Source: JAEXNA01 sp050486105 (lineage in GTDB: Bacteria; Vulcanimicrobiota; Xenobia; Xenobiales; JADMJV01). From it: 12,734 bases of DNA. The DNA is taken from positions 1 through 12,734 of the forward strand of contig JBJHCR010000189.1 of the NCBI GenBank assembly GCA_050486105.1. Direction: 5' to 3'. This document shows positions 6,570-12,425 of this stretch, piece by piece. The translations under genes were made by a program, and so were the position numbers. The stretch's first letter is position 1, and every line of letters starts with the position of its first letter. The notes below the pieces were generated by a model. It was not told the origin of the DNA. It made no database searches and was given only the letters and a program-made list of their open reading frames with translations.

Positions 6570-6845
6570 TTAATCGAACAGCTTCTCTAAGCCGGGGCGA
6601 ACTTGTTCCGTGGTCTCCTCCATGGTAGCAGTTAGGAAATCAATGTCGAGGGAGCCGGAGAACTCATCGAGCCAATCCCAGTCCTTGGCGATCGGCTCGA
6701 GGACAACCGAGTTGCCGTACCTGCGGATCCGAACTTCGTCAGAGTCGAACCGAAACTCCTTGGGAAGCCTCACGGCCTGAGAACGGCCGAAGCAAAAAAG
6801 CTTTTGCTTTACCCATGAGACCTCCTTGAGATATACCAAAACCAT
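6570..6845 (-). CDS. vapB: VapB-type antitoxin with AbrB-like domain, start frameshifted
   Basis: The frame carries the swapped-hairpin AbrB-type DNA-binding domain typical of VapB: FGRSQAVRLPKEFRF then EVRIRRYGNSVVLEP. A C-terminal tail follows, rich in acidic and aromatic residues (WDWLDEFSGSLDIDF), that would wrap the toxin. In this frame the start at 6845 has no ribosome-binding site. The perfect site AAGGAGG (6821-6827) instead serves an ATG at 6816, one frame off. That ATG gives MGKAKAF and enters the antitoxin frame if one base is removed from the A6 run at 6794-6799 (T6 on the coding strand), yielding MGKAKAFCFGRSQAVRLP, the usual vapB N-terminus. The gene is thus a mutant, uses slippage on the homopolymer, or contains a sequencing error. 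Its toxin is reduced to a stub. Domain call secure. Confidence 0.8.
   Translation of the reverse strand: MVLVYLKEVSWVKQKLFCFGRSQAVRLPKEFRFDSDEVRIRRYGNSVVLEPIAKDWDWLDEFSGSLDIDFLTATMEETTEQVRPGLEKLFD
6821..6827 (-). promoter_or_regulatory. AAGGAGG ribosome-binding site that marks the true vapB start
   Basis: The minus strand reads AAGGAGG, four bases (tctc) before the ATG at 6816. It is a full match to the anti-Shine-Dalgarno core and sits in front of a start codon that is out of frame with the antitoxin domain, which is the main argument for a frameshift. Confidence 0.7.
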
Positions 6846-7024
6846 ATCTCAGCCACCAAGCTATGACAATCCGTTCCGGCCTCAGCTTGCCGATCCGGCT
6901 TATTTCGCGAATCTACGAAAGCCTGAATGCGTCCTCGAGTCTGGTGGAGTTCGGCAAAGATGGGGAGGGAGTTCCATGCTATGCGGGGCTGCGGAGCCTG
7001 CTCTGAAGGCGCCATGGCCGTAAG

Positions 7025-7465
7025 TCAGCCAGCCAGAACTAAGGCATCGAGTCCCTCGAACTGAGTGAAGGCTTTATCGAGAGTCACCAATTGATACCCT
7101 CCAGTCTGAGCGAAAGCCGCAAGGTAGGCGTCCATCCACAACTTCGGTGAAGCGGAATCCCTCATAGAATAGAGATTCCATTGGGCTTCGAGGCCTTGGG
7201 GTTCCCGATTGCACTGCCAGATCCGAAAGTCTCTCAAGAGCGAGTTGTAGACCTCCCAGGCCTCGGCGTTTGACAAGGGAGGATTTCCGAAAGCTTTCAA
7301 AACTTTGGAACTGCTGAGCAATCGCAGAAACGAGGTTTGAGTTGAACGGCAGAAGTGAACGCTGTCGGCCTCCGAGATCCCATCTAGCCATTCCGCTACC
7401 AAAGAGTGATGAGAATGTCCGGACAAAGACATCGCAATCCAGATGTTCGTGTCACAGAGAACCAT
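7025..7465 (-). CDS. vapC: VapC-type PIN-domain ribonuclease toxin
   Basis: A 146-residue toxin of a type II system that would cleave RNA with metal-dependent PIN chemistry. The start is the ATG at 7465: it overlaps the last codons of vapB by 14 nt, and the upstream extension in this frame reads antisense-like sequence. MVLCDTNIWIA gives the first acidic residue (D5). FCRSTQTSFLRLLSS (38-52) replaces the usual Ser-x4-Glu helix by a Thr-Gln variant, which is typical of the subfamily ending AEAWEVYNSLL / SPKLWMDAYLAAFA. D112 (WMDAYLAAFA) and D130 (LVTLDKAF) are the later acidic residues. The C-terminus GLDALVLAG is complete. The pair is intact, with the antitoxin upstream in the same operon, so this is the most credible functional VapBC of the window. 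Confidence 0.92.
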   Translation of the reverse strand: MVLCDTNIWIAMSLSGHSHHSLVAEWLDGISEADSVHFCRSTQTSFLRLLSSSKVLKAFGNPPLSNAEAWEVYNSLLRDFRIWQCNREPQGLEAQWNLYSMRDSASPKLWMDAYLAAFAQTGGYQLVTLDKAFTQFEGLDALVLAG

Positions 7466-7697
7466 CGAGTTCCTGAGCGAGCAAGATCTCGGCGATCGTA
7501 TCCGGGTCCAGATTAACGCTTGATTGAGCACACTCAACGAGAGGCAAACGCACCCGATGCCTCTGTCTGGGCTTTTGGCTCTCAAGTCCATAGCGCAGCA
7601 ACTCAGCTATGACCTCTTGCAGAGTTTTATTTTGCTCCACGGCAAGGATCTTCACTGCCTTCATCAAGTCGTCAGGAAGGTTTAGTGTTGTGCGCAT
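7452..7697 (-). CDS. vapB: VapB-type ribbon-helix-helix antitoxin
   Basis: An 81-residue antitoxin and repressor. The N-terminus MRTTLNLPDDLMKAVK, then TLQEVIAELLRYGLE, is a standard ribbon-helix-helix DNA-binding fold (strand 2-7, two helices). The C-terminal half (LPLVECAQSSVNLDPDTI then EILLAQELDGSL) would bind the PIN toxin. The stop codon lies 14 nt inside the toxin gene, so the two are coupled. An inverted repeat (7703-7720) and a TANNNT box lie just before the ATG, consistent with autoregulation. No Shine-Dalgarno site is visible, so the message may be leaderless. Length and layout are normal for the family. Confidence 0.9.
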   Translation of the reverse strand: MRTTLNLPDDLMKAVKILAVEQNKTLQEVIAELLRYGLESQKPRQRHRVRLPLVECAQSSVNLDPDTIAEILLAQELDGSL

Positions 7698-7702
7698 ATT
7701 CT

Positions 7703-7720
7703 CAGATTAGCATAAATCTG
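7703..7720. promoter_or_regulatory. Inverted repeat, candidate VapB operator
   Basis: CAGATT-agcata-AATCTG is a perfect 6-bp inverted repeat with a 6-nt centre, five bases before the vapB ATG. On the coding strand it contains TAATCT (7704-7709), six bases before the ATG, which fits a leaderless -10 box. Overlap of operator and -10 is expected for an autoregulated antitoxin gene. Confidence 0.55.
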
Positions 7721-7772
7721 CAAACCAGAAAACACCTGGAACTCGACGGAGCAGGAAGACGACCAAGCTATC

Positions 7773-7922
7773 TCAACTGGAACAGATTGAAGGGGACGCT
7801 GTAGTAATGTTTTCACCGCTCAGAAAGTGAGCTGCTACCGCGTAGCCCCCAATCACGAGATGCCTGACATCATTTGAGTTTAGAAATTCGAAAAACTCTC
7901 TGAAGTCCTCGTTGAGATTCAT
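7773..7922 (-). pseudogene. Truncated minimal nucleotidyltransferase
   Basis: From an ATG at 7922 the minus strand encodes NEDFREFFEFLNSNDVRHL then VIGGYAVAAHFLSG. This is the start of an AbiEii/DUF6036-like nucleotidyltransferase with its glycine pair. After AVAAH the similarity stops, the D-x-D motif never appears and the frame ends at a TGA (7773) after 49 residues. The ATG lies 53 nt inside the partner gene, mirroring the + strand pair at 5870-6501. Inactive. Confidence 0.75.
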
Positions 7923-8058
7923 AGTCCTTGCCGTGGTACTCCGCCCTAATCTCTTCTAGTGCGGCGAGACGCTCTGCCACGGGTCTTGTCTGCCAGTACT
8001 CAAAATCGCTCCTCTGCTCTGACATCTTCATGATCTTAACGACCTTTGCGATTTCCAT
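7870..8058 (-). CDS. Small helical partner of a (lost) nucleotidyltransferase
   Basis: The 62-residue protein from the ATG at 8058 reads AKVVKIMKMSEQRSDFEYWQT, then RPVAERLAALEEIRAEYHG and ends QRGLQRVFRISKLK. The pattern 'vvk......s.feyW..r..eERl.aleeiR..y' is that of short proteins encoded ahead of minimal nucleotidyltransferases. Its family matches, distantly, the 67-residue protein at 5870-6073. The frame is open further upstream to 8193, but that extension encodes the end of an S1-domain relic and is not part of this gene; an ATG at 8031 or 8025 is possible instead. No ribosome-binding site is seen at 8058. The toxin partner is cut after 49 codons, so this is an orphan antitoxin-like gene. 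Confidence 0.65.
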   Translation of the reverse strand: MEIAKVVKIMKMSEQRSDFEYWQTRPVAERLAALEEIRAEYHGKDYESQRGLQRVFRISKLK

Positions 8059-8112
8059 AGAAACAAAATTCGACTCTGTGGCCAGCGTACCGCGCTGAAG
8101 CCTCTCTGTTCG

Positions 8113-8287
8113 CTCACCCCACCACCAACCCGATCCGCACACCCCCCGAGCCTGGTCGACCTCGATCACCTCGACTTCGATGACCTGCCCCATCGAGAGC
8201 GCTCGTCCGCGGAGTTTGCTGCCTTGGAAAGAGAATCTCTAAAGTTTGGAGAGGCTTGGATAGGGCCCCTACAGGATCAGCCCCTCC
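8113..8287 (-). pseudogene. S1 RNA-binding domain relic, copy A
   Basis: The minus strand carries the end of an S1 domain: LRGRALSMGQVIEVEVIEVD then QARG, in which 'vGq.v.V.ViEvD..rgRigL' is the last strand pair of the OB fold. Just upstream is the block shared with copy C (GLIL.GPYPSLSKP). Frameshifts and stops interrupt both ends; the final RIGLVVG lies one frame off. The first strands (DEGSFVDIG), kept in copies B and C, are not present. The parent was probably a larger S1 protein such as a Tex-like factor, but this is inference. Confidence 0.65.
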
Positions 8288-8332
8288 ATATTCTTCCAAT
8301 CTCTTCTTGGTTGGCGGAGCGCTACGTTGTAA

Positions 8333-9852
8333 TCAAGGGAATAGCGGATCGATGATCGTCTCAGGTAATTCAGCGTCCTGGAGTACGAACTGTCTTCTCC
8401 CGTCAGGGTAGATCCACACTTGCATCCCGATGTCTGTATTGTAAGCAACCGTCAACGGCCCGGTTTCCCCTTTGGCTGGGCGGCTTTGGAAAGCGCCATT
8501 GTAAAATGATAGCACTCGCTTGACTTCGTATAGGGAATGGGGTGGCGGCATTGGGTAACCCGCGCCCAGTTTGATCTCGCCTGCCTGTTCGAATTGGTTG
8601 CCCCTAATCTCCCGGCAACGGCCGTTCTCGAATGTCGCATGAAGCTTAACCTCGGCCGTAGGGGAAGCGCTGCAGTCACGTTCCTCATAGCAGAGCGTCC
8701 GAGCCGCTCCCTGCTGGTGAATACGTGGAGGCTTACCGAGCTTAAGTAATATCGATTTCTCGTCGCTCTGGAGAGAAAAGCCATAGATGGTGGGCAGCGG
8801 ACCGAGCCAATCTAATTCAGGTTCTCGGAAGTCGTAGCCTTCGGCACCTCCAAACACATCCACCGCCTTAAGTCCGCCTTGCTCTAGTTGTAAAACAACA
8901 ACAGCGTCTGGAGAGATGAGCACTCGTCGCAGTGAGCGGAAGCGGTTTCGAATTCTCTTGGATTCTTCGTCCTCTGCTCTTGCGAGGGTAGAATCATAGT
9001 CCTGGAAACCGATCTCTTCCAACTTTCTCAGCAGAGGAGCAACTTCGTCTCCCATTTTGTACAAGTCAGTGCCCACTCGGAGTGATGCCCCGTGAAGAAC
9101 AACCGCTGTTCCTCGATCTGGTCTATATTGAACGTGAAGATCAGACGGCTTTTCGCGCCACAGCTTAAGAACATCGTTTGAACTCATCCCAAGCGTGACC
9201 CCCTCGACCGAAAGGTCGGGAATCTTACCAGAGATCGGCTGTGTAGGCTCGTTCTGTCCGGTCTCTACCTGCACCCCGAAGGTTTGCCAGAGGGAAGAAG
9301 GCTTCGCGACATAGTTCTCCCTCTCAGCTTTCGGATCACCCCAGGACAAGACGCTAACCAGGCAGACTGCGCGGTACGCTGTTTGTTCAAATTCTACTCT
9401 CACGCGTTTTGGTAAGCGACCGTCGACAACCAACCTATTGATGTAATCCCTGAGAGAATAGTGACCGGGGATCTCTCCAATCTGCTCACCCAGAAGTGGG
9501 CGGTTTAATGAACGAAAAAAGACGCTCGGGTCGTCGGGATCGAACTCTAGCTCATCTAGCTGCGGAACATCTTTTTCGACGCTGAACTTTTTCACTGGCC
9601 ATGCGGCCACAGCGTGTGGTTCGCCAAGCTTCATCGAGAAGGAATCCTCTGGCTCAGGCTCGTTCAGCTCGTAAATCCACGTCAGCGACCGTGGCTCACT
9701 TAATCTGTACTCTCGTGTCCTCACAAACCGATTGGTTTGCTCGATCTCAATTTGCCAGGTCTCAGAGATTTCGGAATTTGCCACTGCTATCTTTACCCCA
9801 AAAATAAGAGCCAGGGAAGTAGCACTCCCCGCCGCCTGATAAGATTTTTCAC
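8333..9852 (-). CDS. Sec-exported protein with repeated GI.LG-type motifs, frameshifted at start
   Basis: An open frame runs up to 10015, but the true start is probably the GTG at 9852, with GAGGGGG seven bases ahead. That frame reads VKNLIRRRGVLLPWLLFLG and then a TAA; adding one base in the C4A5 run (9796-9804) joins it to VKIAVANSEIS and yields a textbook signal peptide cut after AVA. The mature part, about 480 residues, contains two similar units, EGVTLGMSSNDVLKLWREKP and YGFSLQSDEKSILLKLGKPP. These resemble the 'Gi.lG.s..evl..lG.P' repeat found in many exported proteins of unknown role. The C-terminus (YNTDIGMQVWIYPDGRRQFV) is complete. I do not recognise a family. It follows a nucleotidyltransferase operon on the same strand by 29 nt. 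It is either a pseudogene by one base or a sequencing error. Confidence 0.75.
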
Positions 9853-9881
9853 AGCAGTTCCCCCTCGTCAGGCCTCTGAGT

Positions 9882-10097
9882 TCAACCGCAACCTCGTGCG
9901 CGTTCTTCAACAAACTCTTGACGAGCTGAATTGGCTTCGGAGATTGAACGAAACTTTTGCACCCCTCGCTGAACACCACGATTCGTGGCCTCGGCCATAG
10001 ACCAAACGAATTCAACCTTCTCTACGATGGTCTCAAGGTTTGTCGCGATCTTAGGCGACTTCATCTCGTCGATGCTGCGAAATTTTTCTATCGGCAT
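9882..10097 (-). CDS. Small partner protein downstream of a nucleotidyltransferase
   Basis: The protein has 71 residues: MPIEKFRSIDEMKSPKIATN, LETIVEKVEFVWSMAE, then GVQKFRSISEANSARQEFV. The two FRSI-E segments frame a helical centre; the second is the 'v.kfrSieean..r' tail common in short proteins coupled to minimal nucleotidyltransferases. It starts four bases after the stop of the nucleotidyltransferase gene, so both are made from one message. In this module the partner follows the enzyme, whereas in the other pairs of the window it precedes it. A decayed copy lies at 5445-5540. Most likely antitoxin or accessory subunit; which role is unproven. Confidence 0.75.
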   Translation of the reverse strand: MPIEKFRSIDEMKSPKIATNLETIVEKVEFVWSMAEATNRGVQRGVQKFRSISEANSARQEFVEERARGCG

Positions 10098-10101
10098 TGG
10101 C

Positions 10102-10584
10102 TCACTCTTCCTCTACTTCCGGAAAAGTTTGTCGCAGCGCCTCTGCGTCCACACGGTCTTTTCCCCTGACTGTATCCTTCTTCATTCTATACAAGGTCTT
10201 GGTTGTGGCAACCCTGACCGGAATCCCCCGGATGGTTTTTACTACGAAACCGAGATCCTCGTAACAAAAGGTCACGCCAAGTCTGGCCAAAATATCAACA
10301 TAAAAGACTGCTTCGGGTGGACCATAACGAATAGTGGGGTAGTCTCCAGACAAGTCCTCATATTGGATCTCGTCCACGCATGGGTCGTCCCACACCGTTT
10401 GAAGCGCTGCCTTGAGCCTATCAACGTTTTCTGCTGTGAGCTTCAGAAAGAGATCAATATCTTCTGTGGCTCGAACAAGACCGTGGAAGCTCAAAGCTAG
10501 GCCACCAACGAGAATGTAATCGACCTCTTTGTCGTGGAGAGCTCGGAGGAGTTCAAGCGCTTGGTTGAAAGAGGGCTGGTCCAC
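10102..10584 (-). CDS. Minimal nucleotidyltransferase (AbiEii-like), TA-type
   Basis: A 160-residue cytoplasmic enzyme that probably transfers a nucleotide to RNA or protein. The GTG at 10584 is well placed behind AAAGGAG. The core reads YILVGGLALSFHGLVRATEDIDLFL (23-47): glycine pair G27-G28, metal-binding D42 and D44, and a third aspartate in AVFYVDILAR (D97). The C-terminal helices contain KTLYRMKKDTVRGKDRVDAEALR, the usual 'K.....R.KD..D...L' end of this group, where the RxKDxxD helix stacks on the active site. It is the first gene of a probable operon with the 71-residue partner and perhaps the exported protein behind it. All key residues are present, so it is a candidate functional toxin. 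Confidence 0.88.
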   Translation of the reverse strand: MDQPSFNQALELLRALHDKEVDYILVGGLALSFHGLVRATEDIDLFLKLTAENVDRLKAALQTVWDDPCVDEIQYEDLSGDYPTIRYGPPEAVFYVDILARLGVTFCYEDLGFVVKTIRGIPVRVATTKTLYRMKKDTVRGKDRVDAEALRQTFPEVEEE

Positions 10585-10706
10585 TTGTCACTCCTTTGCG
10601 GGCAAGAAATTGGAGCAGAGCTGAAGCGATGGCTGCTCATCAAACTCCGCCTATAAGAAGGCTATTCGGGGAAATCTCTCTTGCACCTATAACGGTTTAA
10701 GCCGAC

Positions 10707-10890
10707 CTAAGTAAGCCCCAACCCGAGCCGCCCCCGAGCCTGGTCGACCTCGATCACCTCGACTTCGATGACCTGGCCCACCGACAGCTGACGGCCTTTG
10801 AGCTGAGACCTAGAAGCCCGTCCTGTTTCACCCCTATCTCGACGAATGAGCCTTCGTCGCCATAAGGGAGATCGAGCGGGAGGCTTGTAG
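10707..10890 (-). pseudogene. S1 RNA-binding domain relic, copy B (most complete)
   Basis: The minus strand reads LPYGDEGSFVEIGVKQDGLLG, a canonical S1 opening ('yGaFVdiGvk.dGLvh'), and after a one-base shift SQLKGRQLSVGQVIEVEV then EVDQARGRLGLGLT-stop. Together this is nearly a whole S1 OB-fold of about 60 residues in two frames. The segment between GLL and the second half is shorter than in copies A and C. No start codon or ribosome-binding site is seen, so it is a fragment of a longer gene and not a free-standing domain protein. Confidence 0.7.
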
Positions 10891-10976
10891 TGGTGAGGTA
10901 CCGAGCTTTGCTCCAATCAATGCGGCATTATCGCCGTGGATGGGTGATATGTTCGAATAGCCGAGGAAAAAGAAAG

Positions 10977-11019
10977 TAAGGGACTCGGCAATATGGGGGA
11001 GGGGTCTCCGAGTGCCTTA
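10977..11019 (-). terminator. Terminator for the MqsR/MqsA-like operon
   Basis: On the minus strand TAAGG-c-ACTCGG pairs with CCGAGT-c-CCTTA around a 19-nt loop, giving an 11-bp stem with one mismatch. It is followed by a pyrimidine-rich stretch containing TTTCTTTTT. It lies 52 nt after the stop of the antitoxin gene. Confidence 0.6.
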
Positions 11020-11070
11020 CGGCTGGGGGTTTTGGGGGAAGTTGAGGTTCCCTTGGTGGCGATGGCGCTT

Positions 11071-11655
11071 TTAAGCTCCGGCTTCAAGCATGGTCTTTAG
11101 CTCCTCTGAGAATATCGGATCTGATTCGGAGGCCACCAAAGCACGACGAATGACTTCGCTTTGGCTCAGAGAGGTGGCTTGCCTAAGTTGCCTGAGAACC
11201 TCGAAGGAGGCGGGATTGAGGCTTAAGTTCATTCGCTTAGAAGAGTTCTTGAGTAAGGGACTGTCGATCGCCTGGAGGCGTTGGGCAAAAACAGGAAGGC
11301 TTTTGGGTTCTTTGCCGAGTCGGCTTAGAATAGCTCTCGCGAGTAGTTCGGGGCCACGTTTGGGCTCTCCACCAATTTCAGAGACTTTGCCAGCGGCGAG
11401 ATCAAATAAGGGAAGGCTTACCATAACGGAAGTGCGGGGCTTGACTTGAGCTTCCCGAGCCTCCTTGAGCTTCCAGGCCGACTGACTAGCCATGGAGCAA
11501 GGTTCTTCGCAAACGTCGCAATAAGCTAGCATGACTTGCTGAATAACGGTGCCGTCAGTCGTGGTTAGAGGACCATATTTCCAAGTCCCAGGCTGGAAGG
11601 CTTGGCATTTCTCACAGGCTACCTTGGTTCTTTCTCCGGGGACACGGATTTTCAC
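11071..11655 (-). CDS. Antitoxin: zinc finger plus ribbon-helix-helix, MqsA-like
   Basis: A 194-residue protein that probably neutralises the MqsR-like toxin encoded upstream and represses their operon. The N-terminus has CEKC (14-17) and YCDVCEEPC (45-53), a two-CxxC zinc knuckle as in the MqsA/YgiT-type finger, followed by SAWKLKEAREA. The C-terminus KRMNLSLNPASFEVLRQL then SLSQSEVIRRALVA (140-174) is a ribbon-helix-helix fold. Classical MqsA carries a helix-turn-helix at that place, so this is a different DNA-binding module on a similar finger. A central basic linker (about 85-135) is unassigned. The GTG start overlaps the toxin stop (GTGA), with AAAGGGGG ahead of it. Coding and domain layout are clear; the pairing role is inferred from context. 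Confidence 0.82.
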   Translation of the reverse strand: MKIRVPGERTKVACEKCQAFQPGTWKYGPLTTTDGTVIQQVMLAYCDVCEEPCSMASQSAWKLKEAREAQVKPRTSVMVSLPLFDLAAGKVSEIGGEPKRGPELLARAILSRLGKEPKSLPVFAQRLQAIDSPLLKNSSKRMNLSLNPASFEVLRQLRQATSLSQSEVIRRALVASESDPIFSEELKTMLEAGA

Positions 11656-11984
11656 AGTTGAGACCCCCTTTCTGAGGGATGAAAAGAGATGAGGTAGAGT
11701 TCCACTATGTGGAGTTGGTCTTCAAACCAAAATCCTTTCACATACCATCTTTCGCCTTTATAGAGAGGCTTGAAGACCCAGACCTCGATATCGGGCGCGA
11801 AATGATGCCGAGTTGGTTCAGGAGAGTCTTGGCCACGTGCTTGAGATAGAATCGAAACCGCTTCATCCTCGGAGATTTTCTTTTCCGCGATCCAATTCTT
11901 GTCCCAGGTAGCACGAGCCTCATGGTGAACATCACCACTTTTGAGAGCCTCGATGAACTTTTTCTTGGCATCTTTAAAGCCCAT
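11652..11984 (-). CDS. MqsR-like mRNA-interferase toxin (RelE-type fold)
   Basis: The 110-residue protein begins with a helical stretch DAKKKFIEALKSGDVHHEAR and continues with SEDEAVSILSQARGQ. The C-terminal sheet is IEVWVFKPLYKGERWYVKG (67-84), then LYLISFHPSE (97-106). The order 'short helix pair, ...W-DVYkP...g..vYvKl...viSFk' is that of MqsR, a RelE-fold ribonuclease that cleaves mRNA, and the neighbour supplies a zinc-finger antitoxin as in mqsRA. Toxin first, antitoxin second is also the mqsRA order, with a 4-nt overlap. Similarity is at pattern level only, so other RelE-fold toxins (DUF4258, BrnT) are alternatives. A promoter with an inverted repeat precedes it. Confidence 0.7.
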   Translation of the reverse strand: MGFKDAKKKFIEALKSGDVHHEARATWDKNWIAEKKISEDEAVSILSQARGQDSPEPTRHHFAPDIEVWVFKPLYKGERWYVKGFWFEDQLHIVELYLISFHPSERGSQL

Positions 11985-11989
11985 GTCTA

Positions 11990-12018
11990 AGCATACTCAC
12001 TTTTGAGTAAAAAGGCAA
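11990..12018 (-). promoter_or_regulatory. Promoter of the MqsR/MqsA-like operon
   Basis: On the minus strand TTGCCT (12013-12018) and TATGCT (11990-11995) stand 17 bp apart, each matching four of six consensus positions for a housekeeping sigma factor. The -10 box ends five bases before the ATG at 11984 and there is no Shine-Dalgarno site, so the transcript is probably leaderless. Confidence 0.6.
11994..12009. promoter_or_regulatory. Inverted repeat, candidate operator in the promoter spacer
   Basis: TACTCA-cttt-TGAGTA is a 6-bp inverted repeat lying in the spacer between the -35 and -10 boxes, just where binding of the ribbon-helix-helix antitoxin would block RNA polymerase. Ribbon-helix-helix dimers prefer short palindromic half-sites of this kind. 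Confidence 0.6.
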
Positions 12019-12107
12019 AGTGTTGGAATGCGAACGCGCCTGAAATCACCATGTGAACCCAGGACCTTGCCCGTCTCAGAGCAGAAACGCACCCACTACT
12101 CGCTCTC

Positions 12108-12290
12108 TGGGACGATGTCACAGAGATTGAGCGTCCGCCCCTCAAATGTCCATTGCCTTGGGAAGAGGATCTCTAAAGTTTGGAGAGGCTTGGATAGGGA
12201 CCAGTCAGGATCAGCCCCTCCTATTTCACCCCTATGTCGACGAATGAGCCTTCGTCGAGATAAGGAAGATTGGGCGGGAAGCTAGTAGTG
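12108..12290 (-). pseudogene. S1 RNA-binding domain relic, copy C
   Basis: The minus strand reads LPYLDEGSFVDIGVK followed by a TAG where copy B has Gln, then EGLILTGPYPSLSKLSK and a decayed LRGRTLNL where the other copies have LRGRALSM or LKGRQLSV. The block 12220-12295 aligns with copy B (10821-10897) and the block 12152-12222 with copy A (8206-8287). C therefore bridges the two and shows they came from one parent sequence. It has stops and shifts and is not expressed as a domain. Confidence 0.65.
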
Positions 12291-12318
12291 ACAAGAGTTT
12301 GCGGCTGCCTCAAACAAA

Positions 12319-12332
12319 GTTTATCTATAAAC
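12319..12332. repeat. Perfect 14-bp palindrome
   Basis: GTTTAT-CT-ATAAAC is a perfect inverted repeat in an AT-rich stretch between S1 relic C and the minus-strand terminator. It could be an operator, but no flanking gene with a matching promoter was found. Confidence 0.3.
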
Positions 12333-12391
12333 ATTTCCCCCAAATCGCCTCGCAGGGTTGGCAAATGGATATCAACTTGGTAAAATGAAAA

Positions 12392-12417
12392 CCGACCCCC
12401 CGCAAGGTGGGAGTCGG
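12392..12417 (-). terminator. Minus-strand intrinsic terminator
   Basis: On the minus strand CCGACTCCC pairs with GGGGGTCGG (one G-T pair) and is followed by TTTTC. It closes whatever is transcribed from the right end of the window on the minus strand. Directly before it in transcript direction is the 16-bp palindrome GCTAACCTAGGTTAGC (12420-12435). Confidence 0.7.
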
Positions 12418-12425
12418 CCGCTAAC

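Noticed and set aside
6809..7015. 68-codon minus-strand frame between the two vapB/vapC loci
   Set aside because: It overlaps the vapB start region, has no recognisable motif or ribosome-binding site, and looks like filler between two modules.
8870..8920. Second start or separate gene inside the exported protein
   Set aside because: The frame and composition continue without a break through both repeat units to the C-terminus.
10843..10862. CGACGAA/TTCGTCG hairpin in S1 copies B and C as a functional site
   Set aside because: The palindrome is a by-product of the codons for DEGSFV in the S1 relic and is absent from copy A only because that part is missing.
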